Below are positions 59,301-64,000 of a stretch of 64,000 bases of DNA, one piece after another. The DNA is from Heterobilharzia americana (lineage: Eukaryota; Platyhelminthes; Trematoda; Strigeidida; Schistosomatidae): NCBI GenBank assembly GCA_944470555.2, contig OX104127.1, positions 113,364,741 through 113,428,740 of the forward strand. Direction: 5' to 3'. The stretch's first letter is position 1, and the number at the start of each line of letters is the position of its first letter. The position numbers and the translations under genes were made by a program. The notes beneath the pieces were generated by a model that made no database searches, was not told the DNA's origin, and saw nothing but the letters and a program-made list of their open reading frames with translations.

Positions 59301-61809
59301 AATACACGTATTTTGTGTTTTTTTTATTCTTTGAATTATTTTTGAGTAATTAATCAGTTAGGAACCATAATACAATTTATGACAGGTTGTCGATGATGTG
59401 TGGAATACATATCAGTTGAGGATTGTTATTCATCTGTTTAACTGCAGACATCACAAAGTCAATCATTTCCAAACAGCCAAGAGTTTAGCCCATAGTGATA
59501 ATTATTTGACTCCAGCCATTTAGTTAATCAATGAGAATTACATTCTATAGTTTAATTTCTTTATGAGTTCGAGTAAAATCATCATAACACAATCTCCAAA
59601 ATTAGACAGTATCACCTACTATGATAAATTCCCTTCAGTGGCATATAATCGCCAATAAAATCATTATCAGTGAACAGAATCAAATACTATGTCAGCTTTT
59701 CAACTGAGCAAGAATACAAAATTGACCCAACTTTTTTTATTCGTGCCTAAAGCGAAAGAAAAATAGTTCAGTTGACCAGAGCAGGTGTTGTCAAACGAAG
59801 TGGAATGCATAGTCCCAAAACTTCAAGTTGTGAAAGGAGACAGATCAAAACATTTGTCAAAATATGATCTGAAGTGTCTTTATACAGCGATAGATTTTTA
59901 TAATTTCCTAGAAATATGGCAAATGTAGAAACGTCGGATACCTATGAAATGTTGCTATGGAGGGTCGGTCTTCTTTTAAATGGTCTTCAAAGGAGATGAT
60001 ATAGCTGAATGAAATGATGGAAGGATTGAAAATATGAAGGCTTAAATACACTCAGATACTAAATTAGCAACTACATTTCAAACATGTCCTCCACTAGGCA
60101 AATAAATGATTACGAGTTACAATTTAGGCTTAGAACATCACCACGTGAATAATACTGTTTTTACTGTCGAATGTCCAATCTAATATGAAAGATATATTTC
60201 GAAATATCACTAACTTAAACTGAGTGAATAGATCCATGAGTGCTTACTCAAAAAAGTATACGTACAAAACACAGAACCTCATACTATTGGTTTGTTAAAC
60301 GTGTTGTGAGAGAATATTCTTAATCTTAGAAGTGGAAAGTCGTTCAATAGAACCACAACCCAGAATCAGACAGAAAAAATCAAAGTCTTTAGAATGCTTG
60401 GCTCTCAAAACACTTCACTTAACTTAGGTTTATGCACGCCAAGTCAGTCAGAAGACAACATGATTTGTGGATTCAAAAACTGAGTCTCATGAAACTTCTA
60501 TTTTCGTAATGATGGCCGGAAAAGCTATTTGTACTTTTATAGCCAACATGTTATCTTTAATCTTCTTATTTTGTTGACCCCCTATACAATTACTAACTGA
60601 ATCATCCGCCTGTGATGTTTTCAAAGACAGTTTACACGCGTATACTCAATCGCATAGGAGTCTAATATATTGTCGCATAATTTACAAAATTAATCATCCC
60701 TGATCAGCAAAATGTAGGCTGATGCCAAGTTCATGTCTTATTTCTATCATTATTCTTTATGTCCGACCTCAGGTATGTAAGCGCAAACTGCACACAACCA
60801 AAGATCACATGTAGAACTAGACAATATGAAGTAAGTTACCCCCCAATGGCCAATCAACGTATCTAATCTAGTCTTATAGAAGCTCATTCACTATCCGAAT
60901 ATCTCAGTGTTAATGTCTCTGACTGCAGCACTGGGTAACGCATTTTTGAATCTCAAGCAAGACATGGATTCTGTAGAGCTTGAGGATACACCCGGCTGGC
61001 TATTGCCGAAAAGCACAGAACCTAGATAGAGGGCTTACTGTTGGCTGCCACCTTCAATCTCACATGTAAAGTTCACCTTCTGTGTTATTTCTTAAAGGCT
61101 GTAAACAACTGAAGGAAGTCTCAGAAATAAACCGAGATTATCTTATTCTTTGGATGACCTACTGCATAAAAAAAATTACCCTATTTCGGCTACAGAAAAT
61201 CTTTGAAATAAGTAAAGTGTAAATCAATAGTTTTCTTTTTAATGGCAAATTCTGGATCACTTGGTTTTACGGTGCACTGATCAAATGACAAGTATTCCTC
61301 TTCAACAGAACATACTAGCACATATTGATTACATTATATTTCCATCAGTTACATTTACTCAACTACCTTCAAGGGTACTACTAAAAATTTAGCAGTCTTC
61401 AACTAAAATGTAATCTCATGCATTACGTTACATAGATTATCATTTTCGTGATATTTCTCACAGTGATTAGTAATACCGATAGATCACAATGAGATTGAGC
61501 TGGTTATAAATCAATGAATGGCCTCAATTATCTGTCTCCATCTGACTTTAGAAAAACCGAACAACTTTTTATTTAAATAAACAAACTTATCTATGGACAT
61601 TAAGCTGCATATTAGTATTTTCTAATTAATGAGAAAGGATTTAGTTGATACTCATCCATTAATATACTATAACAAATAAAAAGTAATGGACTTACAGTCA
61701 TTAAATTCTTAGAAAATTGTGGATAAAAATCTTTGTTATGATCATTGTTTTTGTCTTCTGCATGTACAATGAGAATATTAGATGACTTTAAGTATCTTTC
61801 TGAGTTCAT
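47227..61809 (-). CDS. Arrestin-fold (alpha-arrestin/ARRDC-like) protein with C-terminal CaaX motif, 7 exons, 557 aa
   Basis: Seven minus-strand exons (61696-61809, 58853-58985, 56904-57211, 55367-55647, 52872-53058, 49448-49933, 47227-47391) have GT-AG borders and matching phases, giving 1674 nt with one terminal TAA. Residues 1-130 are a non-conserved N-terminal extension. An arrestin-type beta sandwich seems to start at about residue 132 (VILRLLDSAVVPGG). Residues 242-255 (APGDHAIPFAFPLE) resemble the arrestin N-lobe signature 'PAGxHxFPFxFxLP', and YFIYATMRL (280-288) resembles the strand that ends that lobe. Residues 300-520 would be the C lobe, ending LKITYYVR. Known arrestins are cytosolic adaptors that bind receptors and trafficking proteins. 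No PPxY ubiquitin-ligase motif is visible. The protein ends CAVS, a CaaX box with a Ser typical of farnesylation, so membrane anchoring is inferred. The arrestin family call rests on motif resemblance only. Further 5' exons are possible. Confidence 0.72.
47848..48261 (+). CDS. Unassigned open frame of 137 codons
   Basis: This is the longest open frame in the window that I could not assign. It lies antisense in the last intron of the arrestin-like gene. A pyrimidine-rich CTGCTTCTTCCTAG just inside its start could be a splice acceptor, after which it reads RDCLTVCTNGHRRKCTYSHK. The frame is Cys-rich (CTNGHRRKC, QLCSDYDEKLCVCS) with no motif I recognise. No donor or partner exon was found. It may be a retroelement relic or chance. 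Confidence 0.2.
   Translation: MNICFFLVRDCLTVCTNGHRRKCTYSHKIPAETRSFVQLQYDGSYFFTSLSLKYNAVNIQCHYEIFVLKIDGFVVDQEQENVFAPFRSQLCSDYDEKLCVCSAPRKSILFLMKIGSFNSLLHVSMMQMFSWRLNTDE
48376..48527 (-). mobile_element. Short Penelope-like remnant in intron of arrestin-like gene
   Basis: The nucleotide sequence resembles 29045-29155 (CGTTTxTAxTGGA, AACTAAGATATTG, CCTCCxATxGAxCCATCC). It corresponds to the KPTW..QY / KRGL segment on the minus strand. It is too short and diverged to code. Confidence 0.6.
49448..49933 (-). CDS. Arrestin-like gene, exon 6 (arrestin C lobe)
   Basis: The longest exon (486 nt, 162 codons) runs from acceptor TTCTACTTTCAG to donor GTAAGT, phase 0 at both ends. It encodes acidic and hydrophobic strands (DDINIYIFTDDPTG, YLLRIFHIPGLKVSD) and ends with CLEALKITYYVR, resembling the last strand of an arrestin C lobe. 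The middle portion, about residues 400-480, is not one I recognise. Confidence 0.85.
52426..52600 (+). repeat. Unnamed dispersed repeat, copy 2
   Basis: TTTCACAAATATTGGGCGC, AAGTTATATTTGGG and AATTAGGAAGTTCGGTCCC pair with copy 1 at 23393-23560. It lies in an intron of the arrestin-like gene, antisense to it. Confidence 0.7.
52872..53058 (-). CDS. Arrestin-like gene, exon 5 (residues 279-341)
   Basis: The 187-nt exon starts after CTCCTATAG with the single base that completes Arg-279 and ends at a GTAAGT donor in phase 0. YFIYATMRL at its start is the end of the N lobe. SKNLNFKVVSCGPLDHQLSNG and MQNRQMLIQ would then form the linker and first strands of the C lobe. Confidence 0.8.
55367..55647 (-). 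CDS. Arrestin-like gene, exon 4 (arrestin N-lobe signature)
   Basis: The 281-nt exon lies between acceptor CATTTTATTTTAG and donor GTAAGG, entering in phase 0 and ending with two bases of an Arg codon. It holds the best family evidence: VLLAPGDHAIPFAFPLEG, then the Gly-rich strand RGKVGISGEVEIVHR. Both match the order of the conserved strands in alpha-arrestin and Vps26-like N lobes. Confidence 0.85.
56904..57211 (-). CDS. Arrestin-like gene, exon 3 (start of arrestin N lobe, residues 83-185)
   Basis: The 308-nt exon has acceptor CATATTTGCAG and donor GTAAAT. Its first two bases complete the split codon from exon 2 as Leu. The first part contains CQSAPRYNDSFISKKVDL. From about residue 132 come alternating hydrophobic strands (VILRLLDSAVVPGG, RGVVYIMTKKP, LQTLTVTVEMITK) that fit the first strands of an arrestin N lobe. 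Confidence 0.8.
58853..58985 (-). CDS. Arrestin-like gene, exon 2 (residues 39-83)
   Basis: The exon follows the acceptor TTTTATGTCTAG and stops at the donor GTAGGT (58852-58847). It is 133 nt, entering in phase 0 and leaving one base of a split codon. The sequence is basic (for example KPPKLRRDLVKGE) and precedes the arrestin fold, so it belongs to the N-terminal extension. Confidence 0.75.
60800..61050 (+). mobile_element. tRNA-derived SINE copy in intron 1 of arrestin-like gene
   Basis: Blocks GACAATATGAAGTAAGTTAC, CCAATCAACGTATCTAATCT, GACTGCAGCACTGGGTAACG and ACCTAGATAGAGGGCTTACT follow the order of the 14055 and 16440 copies. It is antisense to the host gene. Confidence 0.7.
61696..61809 (-). 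CDS. Arrestin-like gene, exon 1 (residues 1-38)
   Basis: The 114-nt exon begins with ATG directly after a polypyrimidine-rich CTCTAG and ends at a perfect GTAAGT donor (61695-61690), phase 0. A TAG stop lies in frame immediately before the ATG. This ATG is therefore either the true start, the first codon of an exon joined to an upstream 5'UTR exon, or a spliced-leader acceptor site. The encoded segment is polar (rich in Asn, Asp, Lys) with no recognised domain. Confidence 0.6.
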
Positions 61810-62204
61810 CTAGAGATACATGAAAAAGGATTGTAAATATTAACCGACAGAAAATATTGTAATACTAACAATGATTAGCCTCTGAATCAAAAACAGCACA
61901 ACGGATGTGATACATTTTTCTTATGTCTTAAATACCCTGAAATGTATATCTGTGGTCACAGAGCTAACCAATACCGAAGATAGATATTTGATTGATCTCA
62001 AAATTCCTTGCGAACTTTATCAAATAACGATGTCTGATAGTGAAAGAACCTTCATATTTACTTCATACAAGCAAAGTATGTAAAAAAAACTGAGAAATCA
62101 AAAGTGACAATCTGATTTAAAACAAATGAAGTATAAAGTAGTGATAGACAAAATACAGTGTCTGGATCCAGGATAGTTGAGAAAACATGGCTTTACAAAA
62201 GTCC
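61810..62204. other. Short gap upstream of arrestin-like exon 1
   Basis: About 395 bp separate the first ATG from the Penelope-like fragment. No TATA-type or other promoter element can be supported. It could hold the promoter, 5'UTR or an intron. Confidence 0.3.
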
Positions 62205-62468
62205 TGCACCAAAAATATGATGGTGATATGTGGATGACACATTTACTGTATTAAAATAGGAACATACAACTTCCTCACACATATAAACTCAGTAGTAGGC
62301 GCAATCCAACTCACAAGGAGAATTAACTATGTTGGATTGCAAGATAAAACTAAGGACAGATGGTGGACTGGATACTACCGTCTACAGGAGACTGACACAT
62401 TCAAACAGGTATCTAGACTTCAATTCATCCCATCCAATATCAGTTAAGGTAGGCCTAGTCAAATGTCT
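62205..62468 (+). mobile_element. Penelope-like reverse transcriptase fragment interrupted by RTE insertion
   Basis: The translation shows motif C as YVDDTFTVLK (about 62227-62256). After a frame change it reads LDCKIKLRTDGGLDTTVYR and RYLDFNSSHPISVKVGLVKC, the 'PFLD...vyRKpThtnrYL.f.S.hP...K.glv' block. The frame breaks exactly where the RTE-like element begins at 62469. It is a different subfamily from 28166-29445. Confidence 0.75.
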
Positions 62469-64000
62469 AACCTCGCCTGGTTAACTAGTTTACTAGTTAC
62501 TAGCCGGTCCTAAGCCCGGGTAAAGAGGGAAGGTTGGGCATAGGGCTAGCAACCCTACCCCGTAAAACAAATCTAACCGCTAAAGAAACTTCAAAGCACA
62601 AACAAAATATAAAAAATGAAAACAAACTTATTCCCCGCTGGAATCGGAGAGGCGAAATGACGCCAGTTGGTGAAAGCCTTCGGGAAGCCAATTGGCCGAT
62701 GTGTCTTCTCTCGATGAAAGCGAAAGTAAACGTGGGGACATGGAATGTCCGCACGATGTTTGAACCCAGTAAGGCAGCCCAGATTGCAAAGGAGATGAGA
62801 AGGTATCACATCGAAGTGCTTGGGATTTGCGAAAGCAGATGGAATGGGAGTGGACTCTCCAAACTGTCAACTGGAGAATCAATAATCTACTCCGGTCACC
62901 CAGACGCCAACCACGAGCACACTGAGGGAGTGGCTATCATGATGTCCTCAAGAGCATCGAAGGCTCTCATGCAGTGGGAACCAATCTCCTCCAGGATCAT
63001 GACAGCAAGATTCAACTCAAAAGGAAGAAAGGTCACAATCATACAATGTTATGCACCTACAAATAATGCAGAGCAAGAGAAAAAGGAGGAATTCTACAGA
63101 CAACTTCAATCAACACTGGACAAGACGTCAGTTGGCGATATCAAAATTCTAATGGGCGACATGAATGCCAAACTGGGAGGGGACAACACGGGAAGAGAAC
63201 TAACCATGGGTCGAGAGGCACTAGGTGAAATGAATGAGAATGGAGAATTGTTTGCAGAATTCTGCGCATTCAACGATTTGGTGATTGGAGGCAGTGTGTT
63301 CAGGCACAAAGATATCCACAAAGCGACATGGATTTCACCAGATGGACACACTAAAAATCAAATCGACTTTATCTCAATCTCAAGAAAATGGAGACGCAGT
63401 CTACTTAACACAAGGTCAAGAAGAGGAGCAGATGTAGGTTCAGACCACTACCTAGTGCAAGGAACCTTCCAAATCAAGTTAAAAGCCTTCAAGGAAGCTG
63501 GTGATAGACCTCAACCCAAGTACAACACTCGGAAACTGAAGGATGAAACTACAAAGGAGATCTTCATGGCAGCCATCAAGACAAAATGGGAGACGTCGAG
63601 GGACATCCCTGAAGAAACCTGTGTGGAAGAACACTGGAAGTCTTTGAAAGCTATGTGGAAAGAAACCTGCACAACAGTATTAGGAAGGAAGAAGAAAGAA
63701 GACAAGGAATGGATCTCGACGGATACCTGGAAGCTGATAGAGGAGAGGAGGATGGTGAAGCAGAAGATAAACCAGTGCAAGGATGCTCAACGACAAGAGG
63801 AACTGAGCACAATGTATAAAACACTGGACAAAGAAGTGAAGAAGAGTGCACGCAAAGACAAAAGACACTTCTACGAAACACTGGCAAGTGAAGCAGAACA
63901 GGCTGCAGGTAAGAGAGACCTGACGACATTGTATCAAATAACCAGGTTGCTATCAGGGAAGAGACCAACACAGATGAAACCAATAAAAGATGAAGAAGGA
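62469..64000 (+). mobile_element. RTE-like non-LTR retrotransposon, 5' 1.5 kb, continues past window
   Basis: The copy starts AACCTCGCCTGG, matching the start of the 5675 copy, and runs to the window edge without interruption. It is inserted directly after a Penelope-like coding fragment (62205-62468) in the same orientation. Because it is not broken where the 5675 copy is, it looks like the youngest member of the family here. Confidence 0.9.
62657..64000 (+). CDS. Endonuclease/reverse transcriptase polyprotein of RTE-like element, open to window edge
   Basis: The frame from ATG 62657 stays open for 448 codons to base 64000. The 5' part contains the expected apurinic-type endonuclease motifs in order: VGTWNVRTMF (catalytic Asn), LGICESRWNG (catalytic Glu), QCYAPTNN, LMGDMNAKLGG (Asp and Asn), ATWISPDGHTKNQIDFI, then GSDHYLV (Ser-Asp-His). 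All key residues are present. The following charged region (KETCTTVLGRKKKED, ASEAEQAAGKRDLTTLYQ) is the connector before the reverse transcriptase, which lies beyond the window. The start could instead be the Met at 62714, just before the endonuclease core. Such proteins nick target DNA and copy their own RNA into it. Confidence 0.9.
   Translation, partial: MTPVGESLREANWPMCLLSMKAKVNVGTWNVRTMFEPSKAAQIAKEMRRYHIEVLGICESRWNGSGLSKLSTGESIIYSGHPDANHEHTEGVAIMMSSRASKALMQWEPISSRIMTARFNSKGRKVTIIQCYAPTNNAEQEKKEEFYRQLQSTLDKTSVGDIKILMGDMNAKLGGDNTGRELTMGREALGEMNENGELFAEFCAFNDLVIGGSVFRHKDIHKATWISPDGHTKNQIDFISISRKWRRSLLNTRSRRGADVGSDHYLVQGTFQIKLKAFKEAGDRPQPKYNTRKLKDETTKEIFMAAIKTKWETSRDIPEETCVEEHWKSLKAMWKETCTTVLGRKKKEDKEWISTDTWKLIEERRMVKQKINQCKDAQRQEELSTMYKTLDKEVKKSARKDKRHFYETLASEAEQAAGKRDLTTLYQITRLLSGKRPTQMKPIKDEEG

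Larger units (their letters stand above)
49934..61695. other. Introns of arrestin-like gene
   Basis: Introns of 1.3 to 2.9 kb separate the exons listed. They carry one dispersed repeat (52426) and one SINE (60800). Remaining sequence is AT-rich with no supported feature. (The last intron, 47392-49447, holds the unassigned frame at 47848 and a Penelope-like remnant at 48376.). Confidence 0.5.

Overview
The window looks like AT-rich, repeat-dense nuclear DNA of a flatworm, most likely a Schistosoma-type trematode. Evidence: short protein-coding exons lie in multi-kilobase introns with GT-AG borders, several RTE-like and Penelope-like retrotransposons are present, and there are tRNA-derived SINEs carrying decayed hammerhead ribozymes of the schistosome Sm-alpha type. 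No tRNA, rRNA, operon or bacterial feature is visible. The species cannot be fixed from the sequence alone.

Two host genes can be assembled by hand and point towards each other. On the plus strand (2557-23759) a chain of small exons encodes the end of a FERM-like C lobe followed by a Ser/Thr-rich tail. Its 5' exons probably lie left of the window, and its fifth exon has an unresolved reading-frame conflict. On the minus strand (61809 down to 47227) seven exons join with fully compatible phases into a 557-residue arrestin-fold protein ending in Cys-Ala-Val-Ser, a CaaX-type prenylation motif. The 23 kb between the two stop codons holds no host gene that I can support.

The rest is mostly retroelements, introns and AT-rich spacer. 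The main RTE-like family has a decayed copy with a 13-bp target-site duplication (5675-8979), a 3'-truncated plus-strand piece (10303-10987), two minus-strand 5'-truncated copies (34345-35985; 43945-45680, the latter without its reverse transcriptase core) and the start of an apparently intact copy running off the right edge (62469-64000). A second RTE-like family has left decayed 3' pieces at 3234-4100 (-) and 19490-19900 (+). Penelope-like elements (PLEs) occur at 28166-29445 (-, between 232-bp inverted arms), 39780-40970 (+), 48376-48527 (-) and 62205-62468 (+). The last of these is interrupted by the intact-looking RTE copy.

SINE copies sit at 136-372, 25385-25585, 14055-14265 (-), 16440-16700, 42640-42835 and 60800-61050. 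A 285-bp foldback lies at 20085-20369. Microsatellites are mainly (AT)n. The most noteworthy items are the CaaX-ending arrestin-like gene, the nested young RTE copy, the inverted-arm PLE, and the SINE/hammerhead loci flanked by inverted tail sequences.
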